Shown: piece by piece, positions 16,832-25,975 of the stretch
How the letters are laid out: each line of letters opens with the position of its first letter
Position numbering within the stretch: the stretch's first letter is position 1
Assembly: GCF_017640745.1 (NCBI RefSeq)
Contig: NZ_JAEPQA010000008.1
Coordinates: forward strand, 1-64,000
DNA length: 64,000 bases
Direction of reading: 5' to 3'
Source: Nisaea sp.
GTDB lineage: Bacteria > Pseudomonadota > Alphaproteobacteria > Thalassobaculales > Thalassobaculaceae
Translations under genes and position numbers: made by a program
Notes under the pieces: model-generated
Database searches by the model: none
Told to the model about the DNA's origin: nothing
What the model saw: the letters and a program-made list of their open reading frames with translations, nothing else

Positions 16832-18705
16832 TGGGTTTTTTCCAGGACGCATTCATCTATCTCCTCGCCGCCGTCGTCGCCGTCACCGCCTCGCACCGGC
16901 TCGGCCTCGGCTCGGTGCTCGGCTATCTCTTCGCCGGCATCGCGATCGGTCCGGTGCTCGGCTATGTCGGCGGCTCGGAAACGGAGTCGGTGAAGCATTT
17001 CGCCGAGTTCGGCGTGGTCATCATGCTGTTCCTGATCGGCCTCGAACTCGAACCCCAGATGATCTGGCGGATGCGCTGGCAGCTTCTCGGGCTTGGCGGG
17101 CTCCAGGTGGTCCTGACGACTGCGGCACTCACCGCCGCGGTGATGGCGATCGGGTTCTCCTGGCAGGCCGCGCTCGTCATCGGCATGACGCTGGCCCTCT
17201 CCTCGACCGCCATCGTGCTGCAGACGCTGAACGAGAAAGGCTGGATGCGCTCGAGAGGCGGGCAATCCTCGTTCTCCGTCCTGCTCTTCCAGGACATCGC
17301 CGTCATCCCGATGCTGGCCATCCTGCCGCTGCTCGCCGTCGGGGCGCCGGTCCCGGTCGACGGGACTGCGGCAGCCGGCGCGCATGGAAACATCCTCGAC
17401 GGCTTCCCCGGCTGGTTCCAGACGCTCGTCATCGTCGCCACCATCGCCGCGATCATCCTCGCGGGACGGTTCCTCGTCAGGCCGGCCTTCCGCCTGATCG
17501 CGGCCGCCCGGATGCGCGAGCTCTTCACCGCCGCCGCCCTGCTGATCGTGGTCTCGACCGCCCTGCTCATGGATCTGGTCGGGGTCTCTGCCGCGCTCGG
17601 CGCGTTCCTCGCCGGCGTGGTGCTCTCGACCAGCGAATACCGCCACGCGATCGAGAGCGATATCGACCCGTTCAAGGGCCTGCTGCTCGGTCTCTTCTTC
17701 ATCTCGGTCGGGGCCGGGATCGATTTCGGCCTGCTGTTCTCCGAGTTCTTCCTGATCATCGGCATCGCGCTCGGGATCATTCTCGTTAAATCGCTGGTGC
17801 TCCTCGCGCTCGCCGGGATCTTCCGCCTGCCGTGGCAGGATACCTGGATGTTCGGGCTCGGTCTCGCCCAGTCCGGAGAATTCGCCTTCGTGCTGTTCGG
17901 CTTCGCCGGTTCCAGCGGCGCGCTCGCGGGCAGCCTGGTCGAGATCCTGATCCTTGCGGTCTCCTTCACCATGCTGCTGACGCCGCTGCTCTTCATCCTG
18001 TTCGAGCGCTATGTCGTTCCAAGGACCGTCAGCTCCGTCTCGCGTCCGGCAGACGAGATCCCGGAACCGGGCACCGTGGTAATCGCCGGCGTCGGCCGTG
18101 TCGGCCAGATCATCGCCCGCCTGATGATGGCGGAGGGCTACAAGATCGTCGTCCTCGACCACGACCCTAACCTCGTCGACCGGATGCGGCAGACCGGCGT
18201 GCACAGCTATTACGGCGACGCCACCCGGCCCGACCTGCTCGAGGCCGCCGGCCTTGCGGAAGCGCAGGTCTTCGTCGCCGCGCTGGACGACCAGAACCAG
18301 CAGACCGCCATGGTCCGCCATGTGGCAGAGCATTATCCGAAATGCCGCATCGTCGCCCGCGCCTACGACCGCCATCACCTCTACGAGCTGGAAAAGGCGG
18401 GCGCGCATGCGATCGAGCGTGAAGCCTTCGAGGGCGCCCTCTCCCTCGGCAAGCGCACTTTGCGGGAACTCGGCCTGCACCCCTTCCGGGCGGAGCAGAA
18501 GGTCCGTGCCTTCCGCCGCCACGACATGCAGACCGTCGACGTGCTTCGGGACTACTGGACCGGAGGGATGGGCAAGAAATACCTGAACGCGGTGCGCGAG
18601 CGGCTCGACGAGCTCATGCAGGTCATGCGCTCGGACAGGATCGCGGGCCGGAACATGCCGGACCGGGAATGGACCCCGCCGCCGGCAGACGACTCCGAAC
18701 GCTGA
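16831..18705 (+). CDS. kefC: KefB/KefC-like monovalent cation:proton antiporter with RCK domain
   Basis: A 624-residue CPA2 antiporter. About twelve helices occupy residues 1-395, followed by a TrkA-N Rossmann domain from about 405 (VVIAGVGRVGQIIARLM) to 525. The membrane part carries the NEKG segment (LNEKGWMRSR) of the E. coli Kef regulatory loop. E. coli KefB/C release K+ and acidify the cytosol when glutathione adducts of electrophiles bind the RCK domain. Overlaps kefF-like by one base. Confidence 0.92.
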   Translation: MGFFQDAFIYLLAAVVAVTASHRLGLGSVLGYLFAGIAIGPVLGYVGGSETESVKHFAEFGVVIMLFLIGLELEPQMIWRMRWQLLGLGGLQVVLTTAALTAAVMAIGFSWQAALVIGMTLALSSTAIVLQTLNEKGWMRSRGGQSSFSVLLFQDIAVIPMLAILPLLAVGAPVPVDGTAAAGAHGNILDGFPGWFQTLVIVATIAAIILAGRFLVRPAFRLIAAARMRELFTAAALLIVVSTALLMDLVGVSAALGAFLAGVVLSTSEYRHAIESDIDPFKGLLLGLFFISVGAGIDFGLLFSEFFLIIGIALGIILVKSLVLLALAGIFRLPWQDTWMFGLGLAQSGEFAFVLFGFAGSSGALAGSLVEILILAVSFTMLLTPLLFILFERYVVPRTVSSVSRPADEIPEPGTVVIAGVGRVGQIIARLMMAEGYKIVVLDHDPNLVDRMRQTGVHSYYGDATRPDLLEAAGLAEAQVFVAALDDQNQQTAMVRHVAEHYPKCRIVARAYDRHHLYELEKAGAHAIEREAFEGALSLGKRTLRELGLHPFRAEQKVRAFRRHDMQTVDVLRDYWTGGMGKKYLNAVRERLDELMQVMRSDRIAGRNMPDREWTPPPADDSER

Positions 18706-18753
18706 AACGGTATTTCTCTTCCTCAGAAGCCTTTTCAGCTTGCCCGAAATAAA

Positions 18754-18775
18754 ATAGAACCAATCTGGTCTCTAT
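18754..18775. promoter_or_regulatory. Dyad operator candidate upstream of the nitroreductase gene
   Basis: A near-perfect dyad in an A+T-rich spacer: ACCA-ATC-TGGT core flanked by ATAGA on the left and CTCTAT on the right, ending 28 bases before the GTG start. Its TAGA..CC/GG..TCTA form resembles operators of NemR-type TetR repressors that control electrophile-responsive reductases. No regulator gene is adjacent. Inference only. Confidence 0.4.
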
Positions 18776-18803
18776 TAAATCCACCCACTCAGAGGAATAT
18801 CCC

Positions 18804-19376
18804 GTGGAAGCCATCGACCTTCTGCTGACCCGCCGTTCCGTTGTCGTCAAGGACATGGTCGGGCCGGGGCCCGATACGGCGGACCTGGAGAAAATCCTGA
18901 CCGCCGGGATCCGGGTTCCGGATCACGGGAAGATCGGCCCGTGGCGCATCCAGGTGCTGCACGAAAAAGGTCAGGCAGCGCTCGGCGAGGTGTTCGCCAG
19001 CCGTTTCGCGGAGATCTGGGGCGAGGACGCGACCGAGAACATGATCGCCTTCGAGCGTGCCCGCCCGAGCCGCGCGCCGGTTCTCCTCGTTGTCACCGCA
19101 AACCTGCATCCGGACCACAAGGTGCCTCTGATCGAGCAACAGATGTCCGGCGGCGCGGTCTGCATGAACCTGCTGAACGCCGCCCACGCGCTCGGCTATG
19201 CTGCCCAGTGGCTCACCGAATGGCCGGCCTTCGACGCGGGCGTCAAGGAGGCTCTCGGCCACGCGCCGGAAACCGACATCATCGGCTTCATCTATATCGG
19301 CAGCGCCGCCGCGGCACCCCAGGAACGGGTGCGGCCCGACCTCGCGACCGTGGTCTCCGAGTGGACCGGAGCGTGA
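18804..19376 (+). CDS. Nitroreductase family protein (YdjA-like)
   Basis: A 190-residue FMN-dependent nitroreductase. It opens with the family N-terminus (LLLTRRSVVVKDM), then the FMN-binding PDHGKIGPWRIQVL segment and the C-terminal GFIYIGS. The short length resembles E. coli YdjA. It starts with GTG; AGAGGA 7 bases upstream supports it. It overlaps the GNAT gene start by 4 bases (GTGA), so the two are coupled. A dyad operator candidate sits in its promoter region. Confidence 0.88.
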   Translation: MEAIDLLLTRRSVVVKDMVGPGPDTADLEKILTAGIRVPDHGKIGPWRIQVLHEKGQAALGEVFASRFAEIWGEDATENMIAFERARPSRAPVLLVVTANLHPDHKVPLIEQQMSGGAVCMNLLNAAHALGYAAQWLTEWPAFDAGVKEALGHAPETDIIGFIYIGSAAAAPQERVRPDLATVVSEWTGA

Positions 19377-19837
19377 GCGATCTCAGTATCCGCACGGCTG
19401 AACCGGCTGACATCCCGCGCATCGCAGAGATCTACAGGGATGCCCGGCTGCTGGCCTATGGCGGCATCGTTCCCGACGCGGACGTGATCGCAAGCGCCGC
19501 TCCGGACCGACCGAAATGGCAGGAGCTGCTCGCCGATCCTGACGTTTCCTTCTTCGTCGCCGAGCGCGGCGGCCAGATCGTCGCGATGGCGATCATGGAG
19601 GGAACCAAGCTCGAATCCCTGCATGTCGACCCGGCAGCGCATGGCGGCGGCATCGGCCGCAGCTTCCTCGCCTTCTGCCGCCAGCATGCCGGCCCGGGCA
19701 TGGAGCTCTATTGCCTCGCCGGCAACGACCGGGCAATCGGGTTCTACCGAAAGGCCGGGATGCGGCAGGCGGAGGATGTCGATCAGGTCATCTTCGGCAA
19801 TGTCTACCCCGCCCACCGTTTCGTCTACGAGGACTGA
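19373..19837 (+). CDS. GNAT family N-acetyltransferase
   Basis: A 154-residue GNAT-fold protein: RTAEPADIPRIAEIYRDA at the N-terminus, the acetyl-CoA loop region LHVDPAAHGGGIGRSFLAF and NDRAIGFYRKAGM near the C-terminus. Substrate unknown. The start was set at a GTG overlapping the nitroreductase stop; translation probably relies on coupling because no good ribosome-binding site is visible. A second GTG 12 bases upstream is possible. Its 3' end overlaps the convergent methyltransferase gene by 13 bases. Confidence 0.82.
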   Translation: MSDLSIRTAEPADIPRIAEIYRDARLLAYGGIVPDADVIASAAPDRPKWQELLADPDVSFFVAERGGQIVAMAIMEGTKLESLHVDPAAHGGGIGRSFLAFCRQHAGPGMELYCLAGNDRAIGFYRKAGMRQAEDVDQVIFGNVYPAHRFVYED

Positions 19838-20733
19838 CCGGACGGCTTGAGTGCCCGGCGGAGCGCCGCGATATGGGCGCAGCCGATCCCGCAGCAGCCG
19901 CCGACGATGGCCGCGCCCAGCTCCCGCCAGCGCCGCGCCCATTCGGCATAGGCAGCGGGATCGAGGTCGTGGCGGATCTCGTCGACCCCGTCATTGGCCG
20001 GCACCTCGTCGGCGGGCTTCGTGAAGGCGTTCGCATAGACTCCGACCCGGACACCGTCCGGAACCGCGGCAACGGCCGCCCGCAACGCCGCCTCCATCAC
20101 TTCGGGCGCGCTGCAGTTGAACAGCACCGCCTCCGCACCTTCCGCCACGGCAGCCTCGACCGCCGCGCGGACAGGCTCGCCGGAGCGCAGCTTCGGCGCC
20201 TGCGGATCCGGATTGTCGTCGTGCAGCGTGTAGGACACCCAGAGCGGTTTCGGCGCCGCAGAGGACGCCTTTGCCGCCGCTTTCATCTCCTCGATGCTGC
20301 TCGTCGTCTCGATCAGCCAGAGATCGGCATGCGGCGCGAGGCCGGCGACGATCGTCCCGAGCAGGGCGGGCGCACGGGCCGCATCGAAATCCTGCGGCAG
20401 GTAGGACCCGAAGACCGGCGGAATCGATCCCGCGACGCGGATTCCCTTCCTACGGTCCGCGGCCGACCGCGCCAACCGTCCCGACAGTTCGATCAGCCGG
20501 CGTCCGTCGGCGGCGAACCGTTCCTCCCCGATATGAAAGGGAACGACCGCATAATTGTTGGTCGTGATCACCTCGGCACCGGCCTCGATGAATTCGGCAT
20601 GAACGCGCTCGACGATATCGGGCGTTTCGAACAGCGCGAGCGCCGACCATTCGGGCTGGCGGAACGGCGCGCCGAGCCGTTCCAGCTCGCGCGACATCCC
20701 GCCGTCGAGGATAACCATGTCCTCCTGCATCAT
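19825..20733 (-). CDS. Homocysteine S-methyltransferase family protein
   Basis: A 302-residue zinc-dependent methyltransferase of the MmuM/BHMT family: N-terminal LDGGMSRELER, the first zinc Cys in LFNCSAP and the Cys pair in GGCCGIG near the C-terminus. Known members transfer a methyl group from S-methylmethionine or betaine to homocysteine; some catabolic homologues use other thiols. The first of two tandem ATGs was chosen (GGAG at a spacing of 7). Divergent from the TAXI-TRAP operon, 148 bases between starts. Confidence 0.88.
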   Translation of the reverse strand: MMQEDMVILDGGMSRELERLGAPFRQPEWSALALFETPDIVERVHAEFIEAGAEVITTNNYAVVPFHIGEERFAADGRRLIELSGRLARSAADRRKGIRVAGSIPPVFGSYLPQDFDAARAPALLGTIVAGLAPHADLWLIETTSSIEEMKAAAKASSAAPKPLWVSYTLHDDNPDPQAPKLRSGEPVRAAVEAAVAEGAEAVLFNCSAPEVMEAALRAAVAAVPDGVRVGVYANAFTKPADEVPANDGVDEIRHDLDPAAYAEWARRWRELGAAIVGGCCGIGCAHIAALRRALKPSGQSS

Positions 20734-20881
20734 GGGTAGTCTCCGCTGTCGTCGTATCGGACTGATCGGCCTTTCCGGCGCAGTCACCCGCGGCACGGCA
20801 CCCATCCCGATAAGCCTATTGCCGGAAACCCGCAAGACGCTTACCACTCGACCGAACGAAGCTGATCTCCCGGGAGGAAAA

Positions 20882-21850
20882 ATGACCAAATTCGGAAAGC
20901 TGCTCTGCTCCGGCCTGCTCGCCGCCGCGATCGTGTCGCCGGCCTTCTTCGCGCCGGAGGCCACGGCCGAAACCCGCGTGACCTACAAGTCCGCGAAATC
21001 GACCTCGTCCTATTACCAGATGGCGGTGCAGGTCGCCGAAGCGGTCAAGAAGGCGACCGGCGGCAACATGGTGCTGACCGTCGAGGAAAGCCAGGGCTCG
21101 GTGCAGAACGTCAAGGAAGCGGCACGCCGCCCGGGCAACTACGTCTTCACCACCCCGCCGGCGCTGGTCAAGCTGGCGATGGGCAACCAGAAGATGTTCG
21201 AGGGTGACGGCGATTATTCCGGCATCCGCGCGCTGTTCCCGATCCCGTCGCTGACCATGCATTTCGTCGTCCGCGCCGACAGCGGCGTCGAGAGCTTCGA
21301 AGGCCTCGACGGGAAGAGCTTCATCATCGGCAAGGGCAGCTTCGGCGCCAAGGAAGCGGCGGCGAACTTCGAGCAGTTCGGCCTGACAGGCAAGATCCAG
21401 CTGGTCGACGCGGAACTGAACTCCGCCGTCCCGGCCCTGAAGAACCGCCAGGTCGACGGTTTCGCCACCGCCGGATCCTACCCGGCGCCGAACGTGATCG
21501 AGGCCGCGGCGGGTACCGAGGTGCGCCTGCTTTCCATGACGGACGAGCAGGTCAAGATGACCAAGCGCACCAAGCTGGTGATACCGGCCGGGACCTATCC
21601 GGGCGTCGATTACGACGTCACCACCACCTCGCTGCCGGTGGTCGCCTACAGCACCACCAACATGAGCGACGACGATGCCTATGCCCTGACCAAGGCCTTC
21701 TGGGAAGCCAAGGCGGACATGAGCAAGAGCGCCAAATGGTGGAACGGCGTGAAGCCGGAAATGCTGGCCAACGTGATCGGCAAGCTGCATCCGGGCGCCG
21801 CGCGCTACTACGCCGAAGCCGGCATCGCGGTTCCCGACGCGATCAAGTAA
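20882..21850 (+). CDS. TAXI-family TRAP transporter solute-binding protein
   Basis: A 322-residue periplasmic binding protein of the TAXI type (TRAP-associated extracytoplasmic immunogenic protein). The signal peptide ends near residue 29 (EATA-ETRV). The family patterns STSSYYQMAVQVAEAV and RALFPIPSLTMHFVVR are visible. GGAGG lies 4 bases before the ATG. It captures a substrate, often a dicarboxylate or amino acid, for the fused permease encoded downstream. A strong hairpin follows its stop codon. Ligand unknown. Confidence 0.9.
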   Translation: MTKFGKLLCSGLLAAAIVSPAFFAPEATAETRVTYKSAKSTSSYYQMAVQVAEAVKKATGGNMVLTVEESQGSVQNVKEAARRPGNYVFTTPPALVKLAMGNQKMFEGDGDYSGIRALFPIPSLTMHFVVRADSGVESFEGLDGKSFIIGKGSFGAKEAAANFEQFGLTGKIQLVDAELNSAVPALKNRQVDGFATAGSYPAPNVIEAAAGTEVRLLSMTDEQVKMTKRTKLVIPAGTYPGVDYDVTTTSLPVVAYSTTNMSDDDAYALTKAFWEAKADMSKSAKWWNGVKPEMLANVIGKLHPGAARYYAEAGIAVPDAIK

Positions 21851-21856
21851 CACAAT

Positions 21857-21884
21857 GGCGGAAGGCGCCCCGGCGCCTTCCGCC
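21857..21884 (+). promoter_or_regulatory. Strong intergenic hairpin between the TAXI and TRAP permease genes
   Basis: A perfect 13-bp G+C-rich inverted repeat (21857-21869 with 21872-21884) with a 2-base centre, starting 6 bases after the binding-protein stop. No T-run follows, so it is not a standard terminator. Such hairpins between a binding-protein gene and a permease gene can block 3' decay and let the soluble protein outnumber the membrane part. It would also bury the alternative permease ATG at 21855. Confidence 0.6.
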
Positions 21885-21914
21885 AACCGCCCCACCCGAC
21901 CGGGTCCCCAGCAA

Positions 21915-23714
21915 ATGTCCATGCCTGCAGACGACCGGAGCGCCGCGCCGCGCATCGCGACCGGCATCGTCACCCTGCTTGCCTTCCTCTCGGTCGGCTT
22001 TCACGTCACCCTGATCTTCACAGGCTTGCTGCCGAACCTCGTCGTGCGGCCGCTGCACCTCGCGCTCGCGCTGCCCTGGGTCTTCGTGATCGGCGCGCGC
22101 GGCAGCCTGTTCGAGCGGGCAAGCGGCTGGCTCTGCGCCGCAGCCGGCATCGCGATCTGCCTCTATATCGCGCTCCACGCGGACGCGCTCGGCGACCAGT
22201 ACGGCTATACCGAGGGCTGGGTGCAGCGCCTCGGCGGCATCCTGATCCTCCTGATGGTTCTGGAAATGGCCCGCCGCGCGGTCAAGCTGGCGCTCCCGTC
22301 GCTGGCGGTGATAGCTCTGCTCTATGGCCTCTTCGGCCAGCATCTGCCGGGAGAGTTCGGCCATCCGGGCCTGCCGTTCGACAGCCTGCTCGGGACGCTG
22401 ACCATCGCCGAAGGCGGGCTCTGGGGACCGCTCACCGGCGTCTCCGTCAACGTCGTCGCCGTCTTCATCGTGCTCGGCGCCGTGGTCGGCGCGGGGCACG
22501 GCGGCACCGGCTTCATGAATGTCGCGACACGGCTCGCCGGGCGCCTCAAGGGCGGCGCGGCGAAAGTCTCGGTCCTGGCTTCGGCCCTCTTCGGCTCGAT
22601 CAGCGGCTCCGCCTCGGCCAACGTCGCCTCGACCGGCGCATTCACCATCCCGACCATGAAGCGGCTCGGCTATCCGCGCTCGCTCGCCGCCGCGGTCGAG
22701 GCCGTCGCCTCCTCCGGCGGACAGATCATGCCGCCGCTGATGGGTGCCGGTGCCTTCGTCATGGTCGAGCTGCTCTCGACCACCTACGATGTGATCGTTG
22801 CCGCCGCGATCCTGCCCGCCATCCTGTTCTTCCTCGCCGTCTGGTTCGGCATCGACTGGTTCGCCGCGCGCAACGGTCTGCGGCCGATGGACGCCTCGGA
22901 GATCCCGGACCGGCGTGCCGTGCTGACCACGCTGCCGTTCTTCGCCATCCCCTTCGGCGCCCTGCTGATCGTGCTCTTCGGCACCGGCTACACGCCGCAA
23001 TATGCCGCCGGCATCGCGATCTTCGCCGCCACCGCCATGCTGCCGCTCAACACCGACGGGTTCGCCGGGCTCCGCGTCACGTGGGAGCGCGTCACCAGCG
23101 CCAGCATCGACGCCGCCCGGCAGATCGCCATGATCGCCTCGATCATCCTCTGCGCCGGGATCATCATCGGCGTGCTGAACATGACCGGGCTCGGCGTCAA
23201 GGTGACCTCGGCCATCCTCTCCTTCTCCGGCGGCCAGCTCTGGGCGGCGCTTCTGCTGACCGCGCTCGCCTGCCTGATCCTCGGCATGGAAGTGCCGACG
23301 ACGGCGGCCTATGTGATCTGCATCTCGGTCGCAGGCCCGGCGCTGCAGGAACTCGGCCTGCCGCCGCTGACGGCGCATCTCTTCGTCTTCTGGTACGCCC
23401 TGCTCTCGACCATCACACCGCCGGTCTGCGGCACCGTCTTCATCGCCGCCGGGATGGCGGACGCGCCCTGGCTGAAGGTCGCCGGCCATTCCATGCGGCT
23501 CGGCATCGGGCTCTACATCGTCCCGCTCGGCATCGTCGCGAACCCGGCGCTGATCGCCCTGACCGAGACGCCGCTCTTCGCCCTAGGCGCGTTCGTCAAG
23601 CTCGGGGCCGGCCTTGCGCTGATGAGCTGGGGGCTCGTGAACATCAAGACCGGCCTCCGCGCCTTGCTGGCATTCGCGGCAGGCGTCGCGGTGGTCTTCG
23701 CCTTCGGTATCTGA
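21915..23714 (+). CDS. TRAP transporter fused permease (DctQM fusion)
   Basis: A 599-residue fused TRAP permease. Four N-terminal helices equivalent to DctQ (about residues 10-110) lead into the DctM-like 12-helix domain, which includes GSISGSASANVASTGAFTIP and VEAVASSGGQIMPPLMGAGAF, hallmarks of the TAXI-linked fused permeases. It uses an ion gradient to import the ligand held by the binding protein. The frame is open from an ATG at 21855, but that ATG lies in a very stable hairpin, so the later ATG is preferred. The lyase gene follows 39 bases later. Confidence 0.9.
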   Translation: MSMPADDRSAAPRIATGIVTLLAFLSVGFHVTLIFTGLLPNLVVRPLHLALALPWVFVIGARGSLFERASGWLCAAAGIAICLYIALHADALGDQYGYTEGWVQRLGGILILLMVLEMARRAVKLALPSLAVIALLYGLFGQHLPGEFGHPGLPFDSLLGTLTIAEGGLWGPLTGVSVNVVAVFIVLGAVVGAGHGGTGFMNVATRLAGRLKGGAAKVSVLASALFGSISGSASANVASTGAFTIPTMKRLGYPRSLAAAVEAVASSGGQIMPPLMGAGAFVMVELLSTTYDVIVAAAILPAILFFLAVWFGIDWFAARNGLRPMDASEIPDRRAVLTTLPFFAIPFGALLIVLFGTGYTPQYAAGIAIFAATAMLPLNTDGFAGLRVTWERVTSASIDAARQIAMIASIILCAGIIIGVLNMTGLGVKVTSAILSFSGGQLWAALLLTALACLILGMEVPTTAAYVICISVAGPALQELGLPPLTAHLFVFWYALLSTITPPVCGTVFIAAGMADAPWLKVAGHSMRLGIGLYIVPLGIVANPALIALTETPLFALGAFVKLGAGLALMSWGLVNIKTGLRALLAFAAGVAVVFAFGI

Positions 23715-23753
23715 TCTAGTCTCGTCACCGTCCAAGCACACGGAGCGTTTCCC

Positions 23754-25103
23754 ATGTCCTCGATCGTCGTGAAATCCGCCATCTACGGAGACATGTTCGG
23801 CACCGCCGACATGCGCGGCCTCTTCGCCGACAGCACCATTCTCGGCCTCTATCTCGACGTCGAGACCGCTCTGGCGCGGGCACAGGCGAAACTTGGCCTG
23901 ATCCCGGAAAAGGCCGCGCAGGCGATCACGGAAGCCGCGGATGTCGACAGGATCGACATGGAACGGCTCTCCTCCCGCACCCAGATCGTCGGCTACCCGA
24001 TCCTGCCGCTGGTCGAACAGCTCTCGAACTGGGCGCCGGACGGGCTCGGGCAGTATTGCCACTGGGGCGCGACAACGCAGGACATCATGGACACTGCCGA
24101 CGTGCTGCAGGTCCGTGCCGGGCTCGACATCGTCGAGGAGTTCCTGGAGCGGATCGCGACCGCGCTGGCGAAACTCGCCGAGGCCCATGCGGAAACCCCG
24201 ATGGCCGGGCGCACCCACCTGCAGCATGCGCTGCCCGTCAGCTTCGGCTTCAAGGCGGCGACCTGGCTCTCCGCCATCGACCGCCACCTGCAACGGCTGA
24301 AGGAGCTGCGTCCCCGGGTCGAGGTGGTGCAGTTCTCCGGCGCCGCCGGGACCCTCGCCTCGCTCTCCGGCAACGGACTGGCGACCCAGGCGGCGCTGGC
24401 AGAGGAGCTCGGCCTCGGCGTGCCGGACATCACCTGGCACACGATCCGCGACGGCCTCGCCGAGGTCACCGGCTTCCTCGCGCTCGTCACCGGCATCATC
24501 GGCAAGATCGGCTACGACATCATGCTGATGATGCAGACGGAAACGGGCGAGGTGCTGGAGCCCTTCGTCGCCGGGCGCGGCGCCTCCTCGACCATGCCGC
24601 AGAAACGCAACCCGATCTCCTCGGAGATGATGCTCGCCTCCTCCAAGATCGTACGCGAGCAGCACAGCGCCATGCTCGATGCGATGGTGCAGGATCATGA
24701 GCGCGCGACGGGCCAGTGGCATGTCGAGTGGCACGCCCTGCCGACCGCCTTCATCGTCGCCTCCGGCGGACTCGCCGCGGCGGCGGAAGTACTCGAAGGC
24801 CTCGAAGTGCGCCCGGACGCCATGCGCAAGGTGCTCGACACCACCAAGGGCCTGATTGTCGCCGAAGCTGTGATGATGGGCCTCGCCCCGCATATCGGCC
24901 GACAGGTCGCCCACGACGTGGTCTACGATTGCTGTCGCAAGGCGCTCGCCGGAGAGGCGATGTTCCTCGACGCACTGATGGAGGAGAAGGCGATCTCCGA
25001 TACGCTCGACCGCGGCACGGTCGAGGCGCTGACGAAGCCGGAGAACTACCTCGGCGAGGCGCCGGAAATGGTGCGCCGCCTGCTGCTGAAACGGCGCGGC
25101 TGA
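23754..25103 (+). CDS. Class-II fumarase/aspartase superfamily lyase (PcaB/PurB-like)
   Basis: A 449-residue lyase with the superfamily signature SSTMPQKRNP near residue 280, catalytic-loop serines before it, the GRTHLQHALPVSFG segment and HWGATTQDIMD. It resembles 3-carboxymuconate cycloisomerase and adenylosuccinate lyase, but the genome's purB normally sits elsewhere and no purine or protocatechuate gene is near. Being directly downstream of a TRAP importer, it probably cleaves or isomerises the imported acid or an N-succinyl adduct. Exact reaction unresolved. Confidence 0.85.
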   Translation: MSSIVVKSAIYGDMFGTADMRGLFADSTILGLYLDVETALARAQAKLGLIPEKAAQAITEAADVDRIDMERLSSRTQIVGYPILPLVEQLSNWAPDGLGQYCHWGATTQDIMDTADVLQVRAGLDIVEEFLERIATALAKLAEAHAETPMAGRTHLQHALPVSFGFKAATWLSAIDRHLQRLKELRPRVEVVQFSGAAGTLASLSGNGLATQAALAEELGLGVPDITWHTIRDGLAEVTGFLALVTGIIGKIGYDIMLMMQTETGEVLEPFVAGRGASSTMPQKRNPISSEMMLASSKIVREQHSAMLDAMVQDHERATGQWHVEWHALPTAFIVASGGLAAAAEVLEGLEVRPDAMRKVLDTTKGLIVAEAVMMGLAPHIGRQVAHDVVYDCCRKALAGEAMFLDALMEEKAISDTLDRGTVEALTKPENYLGEAPEMVRRLLLKRRG

Positions 25104-25106
25104 GGC

Positions 25107-25865
25107 TCAGGCGTTCTCGAACAGGTTCCGGCCGGTCCGGTCGGAACCGCGCATCAGGAACACCTTCTGTTTCGACTGGTCGCGGATCTTCTGCGCCTCC
25201 GCCTTCTCTTTCGCGAGATCTCGGTCGAACAGGCTCGTCGTCGGCATGAAGCGCATGGTCATGCCGCGCCGCGGCTTGTCGGAATGGTTCGCCTCCGAGC
25301 CGTGCAGCAGATAAACATCGTGCAGCGAGATCTGCCCGGGCTCCAGCACCAGATCGACCGCTTCGGCCTCGTCATAGGTCGAGGGATCGAGTTCCTGGTT
25401 CAGCGTGACGTCCGTCGCGTCGGTCCGGTTGTGCGCCTTCAGCCGCTGGTCCTTGTGCGAGCCGCGGATGAATTTAAGGCAGCCGTTCTCCGGCGTCGCC
25501 GCATCCACCGCGAGCCAGACCGTGCAGGTCGCGAGCGGGCGGATCGGCCAGTATTCACCGTCCTGGTGCCAGGGCGTACGCTTGCCGCCATGGGCCGGCT
25601 TGGCGAAGAAGCTCATGTTCCAGAGCGCGATGTCGGGACCGATGACCTGAGAGATCATGTCGAGGATCTCCGGATCCTCGGCGAACTCCCGGAAGGCCGG
25701 CTCGTAATCCAGCAGAGCGTTGCAGTAGTCCCTGAATTCCGGATGGCGTTCCAGCAAGGCGCTGTGAAGCTGCTTGATCCGCTCCAGCTTGTCCGGCGAG
25801 AGCCGGAAATCCGGGATGACATAGCCATCCTCGTGGTAACGGTCGACCTGATCCGCGGTCAGCAT
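25107..25865 (-). CDS. Phytanoyl-CoA dioxygenase family protein
   Basis: A 252-residue Fe(II)/2-oxoglutarate dioxygenase (PhyH). It has the HxD half of the iron triad in TPWHQDGEYWP, the distal His in YLLHGSEANHS and the 2-oxoglutarate Arg in RRGMTMRF. Its N-terminus (VDRYHEDGYVIPDF) is typical. The start was placed at the ATG preceded by GGGGAGG at a spacing of 5. It ends 3 bases from the convergent lyase gene. Substrate unknown; relatives hydroxylate small acids such as ectoine as well as acyl-CoA. Confidence 0.88.
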   Translation of the reverse strand: MLTADQVDRYHEDGYVIPDFRLSPDKLERIKQLHSALLERHPEFRDYCNALLDYEPAFREFAEDPEILDMISQVIGPDIALWNMSFFAKPAHGGKRTPWHQDGEYWPIRPLATCTVWLAVDAATPENGCLKFIRGSHKDQRLKAHNRTDATDVTLNQELDPSTYDEAEAVDLVLEPGQISLHDVYLLHGSEANHSDKPRRGMTMRFMPTTSLFDRDLAKEKAEAQKIRDQSKQKVFLMRGSDRTGRNLFENA

Positions 25866-25975
25866 GGCATCCTCCCCTGATACCTTTTTTCCGCAGCTTA
25901 GCGCGCGCCGCCATGCTTGTCCCGGCGCGCGGAATGGTGGAGAGTCTGCAGGGTTCGAGTGGGGGAACTTAAACA

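Noticed and set aside
16711-18522. A minus-strand open frame of about 603 codons opposite the kefC-like gene
   Set aside because: Extremely acidic and His/Gln-rich composition, no ribosome-binding site, and the plus strand encodes a complete antiporter.
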